Below are positions 1-8,636 of a stretch of DNA of 64,000 nt, one piece after another. The translations under genes and the position numbers were made by a program. The stretch's first letter is position 1, and the number at the start of each line of letters is the position of its first letter. This DNA is from Oxalobacteraceae bacterium (GTDB lineage: Bacteria; Pseudomonadota; Gammaproteobacteria; Burkholderiales; Burkholderiaceae_D), in NCBI GenBank assembly GCA_027490725.1, contig JAIXXN010000024.1:21030-85029 (forward strand), read 5' to 3'. The notes beneath the pieces were generated by a model. That model saw only the letters and a list, made by a program, of their open reading frames with translations. It was not told the DNA's origin and made no database searches.

Positions 1-881
1 TGCGAGGGGATAAGGTTGGCCTTATCGGCCCCAATGGTGCAGGAAAAAGTACTTTACTAAAGATTATCCTTGGTGAATTAGTCCCAGACGCTGGTACTGC
101 GCGCCTCGGAACTAAATTGCAAGTTGCTTACTTTGATCAGATGCGGGCGCAGTTGGATGATGAGGCTAGTCTCATGGATACCATAGCGCCAGGTAGCGAC
201 TGGGTGGAGATTAATGGTGCGCGTAAGCATGTCATGAGCTATCTGGGCGATTTTCTCTTTGCGCCGGAACGGGCGCGTTCGCCTGTCAAATCGCTTTCGG
301 GCGGTGAGCGCAATCGCTTGTTGCTCGCGCGTCTGTTTGCGAAACCTGCGAACTGTCTCGTCTTAGATGAGCCGACCAACGATCTGGATATTGACACGCT
401 GGAACTACTTGAGGAGTTGCTGGAAGAGTACACCGGCACTGTATTTTTGGTAAGTCATGACCGCACATTCCTTGATAACGTTGTCACCCAAGTCATCGTT
501 GCGGAAGGGGATGGTGTCTGGCGAGAATATGTGGGGGGATACAGTGATTGGGAGCGCGTGCGAGCCAGCTTGGCGGTGGCGGCGAAGCCCTTGCCTAAGG
601 CGCCCCTAACTGTTGAAACGCGGGAAGTTTCAGCGCCAGCAGTCGGAAAACCAAGGAAGTTAACAAACAAAGAACAGCGTGAACTAGATGCGTTACCGGA
701 AATGATCGCAAAACTGGAGGACGAGCAAGCGACCCTGGCGATTGCGCTGGCTGCTCCTGATGTTTACAAGCAGAACCCGGCCGAAGCGAAGCGGATGGCG
801 GCTCGGCTTGAGGCGATTGAGAACGAGTTGATGGCTGCACTGGAGCGCTGGGATCAAATTGAGATGCGTGCATCGACTTAA
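1..881 (+). CDS. uup: ABC-F ATPase Uup, 3' part only
   Basis: Partial gene entering from the left edge; the reading frame is open from base 3. The visible part is the second ABC module of an ABC-F protein: Walker A GPNGAGKST (about bases 33-59), signature LSGGERNRLLLARL, Walker B CLVLDEPTNDLD, and the H-loop region VSHDRTFLDNV. It ends in a charged, coiled-coil-like C-terminal domain (about the last 70 residues), which is typical of Uup and separates it from shorter ABC-F relatives. ABC-F proteins lack membrane domains and act on ribosomes or nucleic acids in the cytoplasm. A TTG at 117 is an internal codon, not the start. It ends 55 bases before the exopolysaccharide locus and is probably not part of it. 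Confidence 0.93.
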   Translation, partial: RGDKVGLIGPNGAGKSTLLKIILGELVPDAGTARLGTKLQVAYFDQMRAQLDDEASLMDTIAPGSDWVEINGARKHVMSYLGDFLFAPERARSPVKSLSGGERNRLLLARLFAKPANCLVLDEPTNDLDIDTLELLEELLEEYTGTVFLVSHDRTFLDNVVTQVIVAEGDGVWREYVGGYSDWERVRASLAVAAKPLPKAPLTVETREVSAPAVGKPRKLTNKEQRELDALPEMIAKLEDEQATLAIALAAPDVYKQNPAEAKRMAARLEAIENELMAALERWDQIEMRAST

Positions 882-911
882 GTGGCGAAATGGTAAATGC
901 TACAATGTTTG

Positions 912-923
912 CAAGTTAACTTG
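912..923. promoter_or_regulatory. 12-bp palindrome before the EPS locus
   Basis: The sequence CAAGTTAACTTG is a perfect palindrome lying between a TACAAT hexamer (901-906) and the ribosome binding site of the first EPS gene. It could be an operator near a promoter for the locus, but no convincing -35 element is seen and the call rests on symmetry and position only. Confidence 0.3.
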
Positions 924-936
924 ATAAGGATGTAAT

Positions 937-1599
937 GTGTTCAGCCGCGCAGTTTGGCCCCGGGTTTTGCCATTTCTTACCTACATGCTCTTCATTGTGG
1001 TCGCTGATTTGGCAGCGCGATGTGGTGCAAGTGCTGAGCAAATCCGATGGATTTATCCGCTTAAAATCTTTACGGTAGTTGCTTTATTGGTGGTATTTTG
1101 GGGACGTTACGATGAACTGCGCGGGACACGTCTAAGCTGGAGGGCGATAGTGCTCGCCTCCATAGCCGGGGTTGTTGTCTGGTGGTTGTGGATTCACCTC
1201 AACGCCAACTGGATGGTGCTGGGGCAGTCAGCAGGGTTTGATCCACGCGATTCGGAACGAATGAACTGGCCATTGGTTCTGGTTCGTTTGGTGGGGGCAG
1301 TTGCAGTTGTGCCGCTGATGGAGGAGTTATTCTGGCGCTCGTTTCTATTGCGCTGGCTCACCAATGAGAGATTCGAGGTGGTTCCGGTCGCCCACATAAG
1401 CTGGCGCAATATTGTTGTAAGTTCGGTTCTTTTTGGGGTTGAGCATAACACGTGGTTTGCTGGTGTCATTGCGGGTATTGTTTATGCCCTTCTTTACTGG
1501 CGGAGCGCCAACCTCTGGTTGGCGGTGCTGGCACATGCTGTCACCAACGGGGTGCTGGGTGTCTGGATTATTTCTACAGGTAGCTGGCAATACTGGTAA
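937..1599 (+). CDS. CAAX prenyl protease-related membrane protein (exosortase-associated)
   Basis: A 220-residue polytopic membrane protein. It carries the CPBP/Abi (type II CAAX protease) signature: the EE pair in MEELFWRSFLLRW (around residue 130), a FGVEHNTW segment with the conserved His, and a last helix with LAVLAHAVTNGVLG, whose His and Asn belong to the active site. Proteins of this type (TIGR03008-like) are recurrent members of exosortase/EPS loci; their substrate is not established. The GTG start at 937 is chosen because AAGGA at 926-930 sits at a suitable distance. It is the first gene of the EPS locus, with the barrel protein EpsL following about 50 bases later. Confidence 0.85.
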   Translation: MFSRAVWPRVLPFLTYMLFIVVADLAARCGASAEQIRWIYPLKIFTVVALLVVFWGRYDELRGTRLSWRAIVLASIAGVVVWWLWIHLNANWMVLGQSAGFDPRDSERMNWPLVLVRLVGAVAVVPLMEELFWRSFLLRWLTNERFEVVPVAHISWRNIVVSSVLFGVEHNTWFAGVIAGIVYALLYWRSANLWLAVLAHAVTNGVLGVWIISTGSWQYW

Positions 1600-1648
1600 C
1601 ATTATAATATCTAGCCGTTTTATCAATTCTCTTAGGCAAAAAAAAGAC

Positions 1649-2920
1649 ATGTTGAGCCCCTTGAACGTACTAATGATCGAAGACAGTGATGCTGTAAGCG
1701 TAACCCATTCAGGTTCGGTCCATCGCGCACCTCCTGCTGCGCTGTGTTTGGCTATGCTGATTGGTGCGCTGAGTGTGGGCAATTCATCGGCAACGGAAAA
1801 TGACAAATTTAATGTGTTTGCTTCCGCCAACTACTCCCATGAAAGTAATTTGTTCCGCTTGCCAGATGCGCAAGTGGGTTACGGCGGGGTTAGAGACGAT
1901 AATTTCCGGCAGTTGATGGCAGGTTTTTCTTTTAGGGAAAATTTGGGGCGGCAAGTTTTCAGTGTGGAGGCGCAGGCTAGTCGGGCATCGTTCGATCATT
2001 TTACACAGCTGGATTACACAGGAAAGACGGGGCGTTTCAATTGGGGATGGCATTTAGGTAACCATGTCGATGGAACTGCCGGTGTGGCGTACAGTGAAAC
2101 GCTGGCGCCGTACACCGATGTTGTGACCAATGAGCGTAATTTGCGAACCGAACAGCATTCGTTTGCAACTGCGGCGTGGACTTTTCACCCCTCTTGGCGT
2201 GCACGTATCGGGGCAGATCACTATCGTTACAAATATGATCTTCTGAGTCAGTCGCTGAATAATCATCGTGACGACAGGGGCGAGGTCGGAGTGGATTATT
2301 TGGCTGGAAGTGGTAGTAGCATTGGGGGGCAAATTAATTCATTGCGGCGCAGATATGACATGCTGCGCAGTTTTAATGGCCAGGCATTTGATGCAGGGAG
2401 TGACCAGACGGATTTGAAATTGAAAGTGGTTTGGCAGGCAACTCCAGTAACGCTGCTTCAGTTTTTGGGTGGGCGTTCGCAGCGGAGTTATAGCTCTACA
2501 AACGAGCGGGATTCGCGCGGCGTGAACGCTCGAGTGTCTGGGAGTACCATGGCGGCAGGCAAATTGCGTATAAGTGGGAGCGTGTGGAGAGAGTATGCGG
2601 GGGTCGAAAGTAGTATTGCGAGCTATAGTCTGAACAATGGTGGAAACCTGTCTGGGAATTGGACGGTGACGTCTAAGGTGCAGGCGACAGTCGACGCAAA
2701 ATACGTTCGTCGTCGTTTTGAAGGCTTGCTCGCCTCGCGCCTTCCTCAGGGTTTGAGCGACTCGACAAGAACCTATTCAATGGGTTTGAATTATGCTCCT
2801 TTGCCACAGATAACCTTGAGTACTTCCGTATTTCGGGAAGCTCGTTCGGGCGTAGCGTTTCTTGGTAGTGGTAGCTACCACGCGAACGGTGTAAGTTTCA
2901 CAGGCAATCTGCAATATTAA
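1649..2920 (+). CDS. epsL: EpsL-type outer membrane beta-barrel protein of the EPS locus
   Basis: About 423 residues. The open frame extends upstream to 1433 through the preceding gene, so a start at ATG 1649 (or ATG 1673) is preferred; it gives a short N-terminus followed by a hydrophobic stretch (ALCLAMLIGALSVGNSSA) that reads as a signal peptide. The mature part is an alternation of short polar and aromatic strands (for example FNVFASANYSHESNLFRL) and ends in a strand closing with LQY, as expected for an outer membrane barrel. It matches the EpsL family of XrtB-linked EPS loci, which probably forms or supports the outer membrane exit for the polymer. Its role is inferred from family and neighbours. 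It ends 7 bases before the sugar transferase. Confidence 0.8.
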   Translation: MLSPLNVLMIEDSDAVSVTHSGSVHRAPPAALCLAMLIGALSVGNSSATENDKFNVFASANYSHESNLFRLPDAQVGYGGVRDDNFRQLMAGFSFRENLGRQVFSVEAQASRASFDHFTQLDYTGKTGRFNWGWHLGNHVDGTAGVAYSETLAPYTDVVTNERNLRTEQHSFATAAWTFHPSWRARIGADHYRYKYDLLSQSLNNHRDDRGEVGVDYLAGSGSSIGGQINSLRRRYDMLRSFNGQAFDAGSDQTDLKLKVVWQATPVTLLQFLGGRSQRSYSSTNERDSRGVNARVSGSTMAAGKLRISGSVWREYAGVESSIASYSLNNGGNLSGNWTVTSKVQATVDAKYVRRRFEGLLASRLPQGLSDSTRTYSMGLNYAPLPQITLSTSVFREARSGVAFLGSGSYHANGVSFTGNLQY

Positions 2921-2927
2921 TCGTTAT

Positions 2928-4307
2928 ATGACTCTTAATGATATACCCGTAATTTCCCTATTTCAGCGTGTGATTGATCCGCTGATCATTATGGGAATGC
3001 TGTACGTGTGCGCGATGTTATTCGATGAGCCCTTCACCGGATACTATCTGGTGCTAATGATATTGGCCTTCTTTATTTCCACATCGGTTTATCAATACGT
3101 TGATCCATATCGCCCTTGGCGGAGTGGGCGTACCCTCGTTTACGTCCGCGATACCATTTGTGGTTGGGCGATCACGGTCGGTGTGTTGGTGCTTATCGGC
3201 TCCGTGGGGGGGCTGACTAAACGGTTTGATCAGTCCATTATCTTCGCCTGGGCGGTGTTGACTCCGCTAATGTTGTTGCTGAGTCATCTAACTATGCGTC
3301 GTAGCAATCTGGGGCGCGGAGTGGATGAGGCTCGCTCAGTCTTAATTGTCGGGGTGAATGAAGTCGGCTTAAAGTTTTCGCAGGTTTGCGCGCGTAATCC
3401 CAACTTATTCATGCGGGTTGTGGGCTTTTTTGATGATCGGGTTAGTGATCGTTTTCCTACCAACATGCGCGAGCCGGTACTTGGGAAAATGGGGGATGTT
3501 GCGGCTTACGTAAGAGAAAATAGTATTAAGATGATTTTCATTAGTCAGCCGATATCTGCGCAACCGCGAATACGCAAACTGCTTGATGAGTTGCAAGATA
3601 CAACTGCATCAGTTTATTTTTTGCCGGATATTTATGTATTTGATCTTATGCAGGCAAGGTTTGATAACGTGGGGGGAATGCCAGTTATCGCGATTTGTGA
3701 GTCACCGTTCACGGGCGTAAATAGTTTGGTAAAACGGTTAAGCGATATTGTATTGGGACTAATTATCCAGATCGCGCTCTTGCCGCTAATGGTGCTGATA
3801 GCACTCGCGGTAAAACTCAGTTCGCCCGGTCCAATTATTTTTAGGCAGCGCCGATATGGTCTCTACGGTGAGGAAATCATTGTCTACAAATTCCGATCTA
3901 TGACTGTGACGGATGATGGTCCGACGGTGGTTCAGGCTAAGCGAAATGATCAACGCGTCACCAAAGTTGGCAGTTTTCTGCGTAGGAGTTCGCTGGACGA
4001 GTTACCTCAATTCATAAATGTGTTGCAGGGGCGTATGAGTATTGTCGGCCCCCGCCCCCATGCAGTAGCGCACAATGAACAGTATCGGAAGTTGATTAAG
4101 GGTTACATGCTGCGTCACAAGGTTAAGCCCGGTATTACAGGATGGGCTCAGGTGAACGGATTGCGGGGCGAGACGGAGACGCTTGATAAAATGGAGGCGC
4201 GGGTACATTACGACCTGGACTACCTGCGAAAATGGTCATTGTTGCTGGATTTATGGATCATTATCAAGACCGTGCAAGTGGTGCTGAAACGTGAAAATGC
4301 TCACTAA
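2928..4307 (+). CDS. epsB: Undecaprenyl-phosphate sugar-1-phosphate transferase (WcaJ/EpsB type)
   Basis: 459 residues, initiating enzyme of repeat-unit synthesis: it transfers a hexose-1-phosphate, usually glucose-1-P, from a UDP-sugar to undecaprenyl phosphate at the inner membrane. Four or so N-terminal membrane helices (residues 10-125) are followed by a CoA-binding-like nucleotide fold (VLIVGVNEVGLKFSQ, about 135-260), then the PF02397 catalytic domain. That domain shows KRLSDIVLG, the SSPGPIIFRQRRYG segment, YKFRSM, the SLDELPQFINVLQGRMSIVGP core, GPRPH and GITGWAQVNGLRG. The full-length WcaJ-like architecture (not the short PglC form) and the PEP-CTERM context support the call. The sugar specificity is inference. 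ATG 2928 follows the epsL stop by 7 bases. Confidence 0.93.
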   Translation: MTLNDIPVISLFQRVIDPLIIMGMLYVCAMLFDEPFTGYYLVLMILAFFISTSVYQYVDPYRPWRSGRTLVYVRDTICGWAITVGVLVLIGSVGGLTKRFDQSIIFAWAVLTPLMLLLSHLTMRRSNLGRGVDEARSVLIVGVNEVGLKFSQVCARNPNLFMRVVGFFDDRVSDRFPTNMREPVLGKMGDVAAYVRENSIKMIFISQPISAQPRIRKLLDELQDTTASVYFLPDIYVFDLMQARFDNVGGMPVIAICESPFTGVNSLVKRLSDIVLGLIIQIALLPLMVLIALAVKLSSPGPIIFRQRRYGLYGEEIIVYKFRSMTVTDDGPTVVQAKRNDQRVTKVGSFLRRSSLDELPQFINVLQGRMSIVGPRPHAVAHNEQYRKLIKGYMLRHKVKPGITGWAQVNGLRGETETLDKMEARVHYDLDYLRKWSLLLDLWIIIKTVQVVLKRENAH

Positions 4308-4409
4308 TCGTCTAACTTTCGAGGCAACTAAATGATGCTTTTGCCAATGGCGCCGGTACATGAGGTAATATAGGCAAAACAGAGTAACCACATTCTTTAT
4401 GTTTTCATA

Positions 4410-4439
4410 TTGACAATCAATTGTAACTGCAGCCATACT
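4410..4439 (+). promoter_or_regulatory. Possible sigma-70 promoter before epsD
   Basis: TTGACA at 4410-4415 is followed after 18 bases by CATACT at 4434-4439 (four of six to TATAAT). It lies in the 226-base gap between the sugar transferase and epsD, the largest gap in the early EPS operon, and could provide a second transcription start for the epsD-epsI block. It is supported by sequence match only. Confidence 0.4.
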
Positions 4440-4533
4440 TCGCTGTGGATTTATTATTGATCTGCGTCAACAGAAGTTGTTTTTATAGTTGAAATGCTGG
4501 TGGCTCCTGCTGCTGGCTTACCGAGGATTCCAA

Positions 4534-5469
4534 TTGAAATACAGCAAATTTAAACAGAAACAATTTGGGCGTCGCGGTACGCTTGTGGTCGCCACCGTGC
4601 TGATGCTGTCACTCGGATTGACGGCTTGCGGCAAGAAGGAGGCTAAGCCGGGTCAAACGCTGGCTAGCGTGAATGGCGAAGAAATCACCGTATTGCAGCT
4701 CAATGAGGAATTGCAACGGGCGGGTACTCAAGCTGCGCAGCAAGAAGAGGCGAGCAAGCAGGTGCTGGAAGCGCTGATCGATCGACAAGTCGTGTTGAAC
4801 GAGGCATCCAAGGATAAGCTGGACCGTGATCCTAAGGTGATGCAGGCGATCGAACGGGCGAAAGCCTTAATCATCGCGCAAGCCTATATGCAAAAGAAAG
4901 TAAGCGTTCAGGGAAAGCCGACGGCTGCAGAAGTCTCTGATTATTTCAACAAGCATCCAGAGTTCTTCAGTCAGCGTAAGCAGCTTGATATGCGGCAAGT
5001 CGTGTTCGCAAGCAAGGACATAAATGAAGAGTTTAAGGGCGTGATTGACGGCGCTAAGACCTTGGATGAAGTTATCGCTTGGATGACGGAACATAGTGTT
5101 AAATTTTCACGTGGCCAGTCCTCACGCTCCAGCGCGGATTTGCCTTCTCAATTGGTAACTAAATTATTGAGTATGCCAAAGGGCCAGCTGTTCATCGTTA
5201 AAGAAGGTGAGAGAAGCGTGTTGACGGCGATTGTGGATGTTAAAGATACGCCGGTACAGTTAGATCAGGCGACTGGTCAGATTGAACAATTCCTCTTCAA
5301 TCAGAAGAACAAGGCGGCTGCCGATGCGGAATTGGCCCGGCTGCGTGCGGCGGCGAAGATTGAATACTTGAATGGCAAGGCACCGGAGAAAGCTGCGCCG
5401 GCAAGTCCTGCTAGCGCGCCATCAAGTGCTGATGCCCAGAACGCTCGTGGCGTTGCTGGTTTGAAGTAA
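4534..5469 (+). CDS. epsD: EpsD-type peptidyl-prolyl cis-trans isomerase lipoprotein
   Basis: About 311 residues when started at TTG 4534, which has GAGG seven bases upstream and directly gives a signal peptide; an upstream TTG at 4489 would add 15 poorly fitting residues. The lipobox LTAC (cleavage before Cys) follows a hydrophobic stretch, predicting a lipoprotein. The body resembles the SurA/PpiD N-terminal chaperone region (VNGEEITVLQLNEELQ, then LIDRQVVLNEA) followed by a divergent parvulin-like domain and an Ala/Pro-rich tail. It matches EpsD of exosortase-linked EPS loci. The likely role is folding or assembly of periplasmic or outer-membrane parts of the exporter; isomerase activity is not demonstrable from sequence. 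Confidence 0.85.
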   Translation: MKYSKFKQKQFGRRGTLVVATVLMLSLGLTACGKKEAKPGQTLASVNGEEITVLQLNEELQRAGTQAAQQEEASKQVLEALIDRQVVLNEASKDKLDRDPKVMQAIERAKALIIAQAYMQKKVSVQGKPTAAEVSDYFNKHPEFFSQRKQLDMRQVVFASKDINEEFKGVIDGAKTLDEVIAWMTEHSVKFSRGQSSRSSADLPSQLVTKLLSMPKGQLFIVKEGERSVLTAIVDVKDTPVQLDQATGQIEQFLFNQKNKAAADAELARLRAAAKIEYLNGKAPEKAAPASPASAPSSADAQNARGVAGLK

Positions 5470-5502
5470 TTTTAACTATTGCAAGCAAGAGGTAGGGGTA
5501 CT

Positions 5503-6291
5503 ATGAAACGATTAATGATCTGCCTGACCACGGTGTTCTTATGGTCTATTTGGGGCAGCGCGATGGCGCTCGATGCCGTGTTGGGAGCGGGTGATGTGCT
5601 GAAAGTGACTGTTTATAATAATCCCGACCTCACCACTGAAACCCGTATTAGCGATGCTGGAACCATCACATTTCCATTGTTGGGGGTTGTAGAGATTGCC
5701 GGGTTGAGCAATGTTGCGGCTGAGAAAAAAATCGGCACAATGCTCGAAGGCGGTGGTTTTTTGCGTAAGGCTCAGGTCAATATTCTTGTGACCCAACTGC
5801 AAAATCAGCAAATCTCGATACTCGGTCAAGTGAATCGTCCTGGGCGCTACCCCGTCGAGGGAAAGCGCAGCGTGCTCGACATGCTGGCAATGGCAGGGGG
5901 GATTGCTGCCGATGGTTCCGATACCGTCTCGTTGATCCGCAAACGCAATGGGAAAACTACCAAGGATCAGGTCGACATCGTTGGCATGGTGCGTGCTGGT
6001 GAATTGAATGGCGATTATGAATTGGCCGCCAATGATGTGTTGTACGTTGAGCGCGCGCCGCGCTTTTACATCTACGGCGAAGTTCAACGTCCGGGCCCTT
6101 TCCGTTTGGAACGCGGTATGACCGTATTGCAGGCCCTGTCTACCGGTGGCGGTCTGACAGCACGTGGCTCGGAAAGAGGTCTTACGATAAAGCGCCGTGA
6201 CGTAAATGGGAAGCAACAGATCATCGATGTTAAGCAAGATGATTTGGTGCAAGTTGACGATGTTGTTTACGTCAAAGAAAGTTTGTTCTGA
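5503..6291 (+). CDS. epsE: EpsE-type polysaccharide export protein (Wza/OPX family)
   Basis: About 262 residues from ATG 5503, which is preceded by AAGAGG and GGGG; a TTG at 5479 is a less likely start. Signal peptide residues 1-24 end at SAMA. Then comes a polysaccharide export (Poly_export) domain starting LGAGDVLKVTVYNNPDLT, followed by two SLBB domains (ISILGQVNRPGRYPVEG and FYIYGEVQRPGPFRLERG). It belongs to the OPX group that connects the inner-membrane chain-length complex to the outer-membrane exit. There is no lipobox Cys after the signal peptide, unlike Wza, so it is probably a periplasmic short OPX protein that relies on the separate barrel EpsL. Confidence 0.92.
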   Translation: MKRLMICLTTVFLWSIWGSAMALDAVLGAGDVLKVTVYNNPDLTTETRISDAGTITFPLLGVVEIAGLSNVAAEKKIGTMLEGGGFLRKAQVNILVTQLQNQQISILGQVNRPGRYPVEGKRSVLDMLAMAGGIAADGSDTVSLIRKRNGKTTKDQVDIVGMVRAGELNGDYELAANDVLYVERAPRFYIYGEVQRPGPFRLERGMTVLQALSTGGGLTARGSERGLTIKRRDVNGKQQIIDVKQDDLVQVDDVVYVKESLF

Positions 6292-6299
6292 TGCGCGCT

Positions 6300-6334
6300 C
6301 CGAGAGTGACTCGGTCTCTTTTTGTTTCTTTTGA
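6300..6334 (+). terminator. Weak hairpin with T-rich tail between epsE and epsF
   Basis: A 5-bp stem (CCGAG at 6300-6304, CTCGG at 6310-6314, loop AGTGA) is followed by a T-rich tract up to the epsF ribosome binding site. It may attenuate transcription inside the operon, but the stem is short and the assignment is tentative. Confidence 0.3.
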
Positions 6335-6343
6335 GAATACGTT

Positions 6344-7747
6344 ATGAATCTGTCCCAATTTTTCCTGATCATGAAGGCGCGCAAATGGATTATCTTGTTT
6401 GCGCTGGTCATCACCGTGGTCTCTACGCTAGGTATCAGCTTGATACTACCGAAGACGTATAAGGCAACTGCATCGGTACTCTTGAACTATAAGGGGGTGG
6501 ATCCAGTGTCCGGCCTCACGATGCCAGGGCAGTTGTTGCCAGGGTATATGGCTACTCAGGTTGACATCATCAGTAGCAAGAACGTTGCTCTCCGGGTTGT
6601 TGACCAATTGGGTTTGGCGCGCAATCAGGCAGTTATCGACCAGTTTAAAGATGCTGCAGATGGCAAGGGTGACGTGCGAGACTGGTTGGCCGATCTGCTC
6701 CTGAAGAAGCTGGATATCGTACCTGCACGCGAGAGCAGCGTGGTCGAGATCAGCTTCCGCGGCGCGGACCCTACGTTCGTTGCAGCCGTTGCCAACGCGT
6801 TCGCTGATGAGTATCAAAAAATAAGTATTCAATTGAAGGTAGAGCCTATGAAAAAAGCTTCCGCCTACTTTAATGAGCAACTTAAGCAATTGCGTGACAA
6901 TGTTGAGGCCGCGCAGTCGCGGTTGTCGAAGTATCAACAAGAAAACGGCATCGTCAGCGTTGACAATCGTCTGGATGTGGAGAGTAATCGACTCAATGAT
7001 TTGTCGGCCCAGTTGGTGCAAGCACAAACGCAAACGATGGAAGCAAGCTCGCGCGCCGGTGTTGCAAATGGTGGTGGCGATTCCCCAGATGTGACGAGCA
7101 ATCCTTTGGTACAAAATCTGAAGATTGGTCTGGGAAATGCGGAAGCCAAGCTTGCGGAATTAGCACAGCGACTGGAACGTAATCACCCGCAATATCAGAG
7201 TGCCAAAGCTGAAGTGGAAAAATTACGGTCTGACCTCGCCAGTGCTATTAAAGTAACCGCCAGCAGTGTTGGTAGTAATGCCACAATCTTGCGTAAACGC
7301 GAAGCGGATATACGCGCGTCGCTGGATGCGCAGCGAAAACGCGTGCTTGAACTCAATCGTTCCCGTGATGAACTAAATGTGCTGGCGAAAGATGTGGAAG
7401 CCGCTCAGCGTGCATTCGATCTGACGTCTCAGCGTTTTGCTCAGACCCGTTTGGAAGGACAGTCGGAACAATCGGATATTGCGTTGTTGAATCCTGCCGT
7501 TGCGCCACTCGACCCATCCAGCCCACGCGTCGTGATCAACACTGCGATCTCGGTAGCGTTGGGATTGATGCTGGGTATGGGGCTAGCATTGCTGGCAGAA
7601 TTGCTTGATCGTCGAGTACGGTCGGAGTCTGACCTGAGCGATATGCTGGACATTCCGGTATTCGGTGTCATCGAGTGGAACGCACCAAAGCGCAAGCCCT
7701 TTGGTTTGAAGAATCTGTTGCTGTCGCGCCGTTTGCGTCTGAATTAA
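6344..7747 (+). CDS. epsF: EpsF-type chain-length determinant (Wzz/PCP) protein
   Basis: 467 residues. An N-terminal Wzz domain with a first membrane helix (KWIILFALVITVVSTLGISLIL, about residues 14-35) is followed by a long periplasmic coiled-coil region rich in Gln/Glu/Arg (about 170-370). The PCP proline-rich segment and second membrane helix come near residues 385-420 (LNPAVAPLDPSSP, then ISVALGLMLGMGLALLAEL). It lacks its own kinase domain; the cytoplasmic partner EpsG is encoded next. The family controls polymer length and links Wzy polymerisation to OPX export. ATG 6344 begins 52 bases after epsE. Confidence 0.92.
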   Translation: MNLSQFFLIMKARKWIILFALVITVVSTLGISLILPKTYKATASVLLNYKGVDPVSGLTMPGQLLPGYMATQVDIISSKNVALRVVDQLGLARNQAVIDQFKDAADGKGDVRDWLADLLLKKLDIVPARESSVVEISFRGADPTFVAAVANAFADEYQKISIQLKVEPMKKASAYFNEQLKQLRDNVEAAQSRLSKYQQENGIVSVDNRLDVESNRLNDLSAQLVQAQTQTMEASSRAGVANGGGDSPDVTSNPLVQNLKIGLGNAEAKLAELAQRLERNHPQYQSAKAEVEKLRSDLASAIKVTASSVGSNATILRKREADIRASLDAQRKRVLELNRSRDELNVLAKDVEAAQRAFDLTSQRFAQTRLEGQSEQSDIALLNPAVAPLDPSSPRVVINTAISVALGLMLGMGLALLAELLDRRVRSESDLSDMLDIPVFGVIEWNAPKRKPFGLKNLLLSRRLRLN

Positions 7748-7760
7748 ATAGGAACTGTCC

Positions 7761-8636
7761 ATGAATGCTCCCGCTAATACCACTACGCCTAATCCGCTGA
7801 CGCCACGTGCTGATTCCAGCATCGGGGGGCTGTTGCTTGAGGCAGGTAAAATTACGCCCGAGAGTGCAGAGCGCGTGTTGCGCATGCAAAAAGAATTAGG
7901 CATCCGCTTCGGTGAGGCGGCCCAGCGCTTGGGTTTGATCACTGAATCTGACATTCAGCAAGTACTTGCTCGGCAGTTTGATTACCCCTACTTACAGGTT
8001 GGCGAAGGGAAGTTTTCGCCCAAACTGGTGGCGGCGTACCAACCGTTCAGTGAGCAGGTTGAACAGCTGCGTGCGGTACGTAGCCAGTTGATGTTGCGCT
8101 GGTTTGCACGTGGCCATAAAGCGTTGGCGATTGTTGAAATTGGCGCTGAAGACGGTGGCAGCCAGGTTGCAGCCAATCTCGCTGTGGTGTTTTCCCAGCT
8201 AGGCGAACACACTGCGCTGGTTGATGCGAATCTGCGGGCACCGCGTCAGCACGATATGTTTGATTTGCAGAACCGCACAGGTTTATCCGACATTCTCGCC
8301 GGTCGTGCCGATTTGAGCTGCATCACCAAGGTCGCGTCCTTTATCGATCTGTCGGTCTTGGCTGCGGGGACCTTACCCCCAAATCCACAAGAGCTATTGA
8401 GCCGTAGTAGCTTTGGCGCGTTGAATACGGAACTCGAAAGCAAATACGATGTCGTGTTGTATGATGTGGCGCCATTCCAGAGCGGTGCCGACGCACTGGC
8501 CGTGGCCATTCGTGCCGGTGGCGTGTTAATTGTTGCTCGGAAGCATAATACTCTGCTGGGTGAAATTAATAATATGAGCGAACAGTTGACGTCAGCAGGC
8601 GCTCAGGTGGTCGGTGCGGTATTGGTTGATTACTGA
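7761..8636 (+). CDS. epsG: EpsG-type BY-kinase-like protein with degenerate Walker A
   Basis: 291 residues, cytoplasmic partner of the chain-length protein. Residues 18-95 form a small helical module resembling the N-terminal domain of GspE/PilB ATPases (GGLLLEAGKITPESAERVL, then ITESDIQQVLARQF). Residues 115-291 are a MinD/BY-kinase P-loop fold: the Walker A position reads GAEDGGSQ (128-135) with no lysine, Walker A' is LVDANLRAP (153-161) and Walker B is VVLYDVAP (231-238). No C-terminal tyrosine cluster is present, only the final Tyr. Normal BY-kinases need the P-loop Lys, so activity is doubtful here; it may be a structural regulator. The gene overlaps xrtB by one base. Confidence 0.85.
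   Translation: MNAPANTTTPNPLTPRADSSIGGLLLEAGKITPESAERVLRMQKELGIRFGEAAQRLGLITESDIQQVLARQFDYPYLQVGEGKFSPKLVAAYQPFSEQVEQLRAVRSQLMLRWFARGHKALAIVEIGAEDGGSQVAANLAVVFSQLGEHTALVDANLRAPRQHDMFDLQNRTGLSDILAGRADLSCITKVASFIDLSVLAAGTLPPNPQELLSRSSFGALNTELESKYDVVLYDVAPFQSGADALAVAIRAGGVLIVARKHNTLLGEINNMSEQLTSAGAQVVGAVLVDY

Noticed and set aside
1433..1648. Upstream extension of the EpsL reading frame
   Set aside because: It overlaps the CAAX-protease-like gene, and a signal peptide fits a start at 1649 or 1673.
5539..6414. 291-codon minus-strand open frame over epsE
   Set aside because: No start context or motif; fully covered by the well-supported epsE gene.
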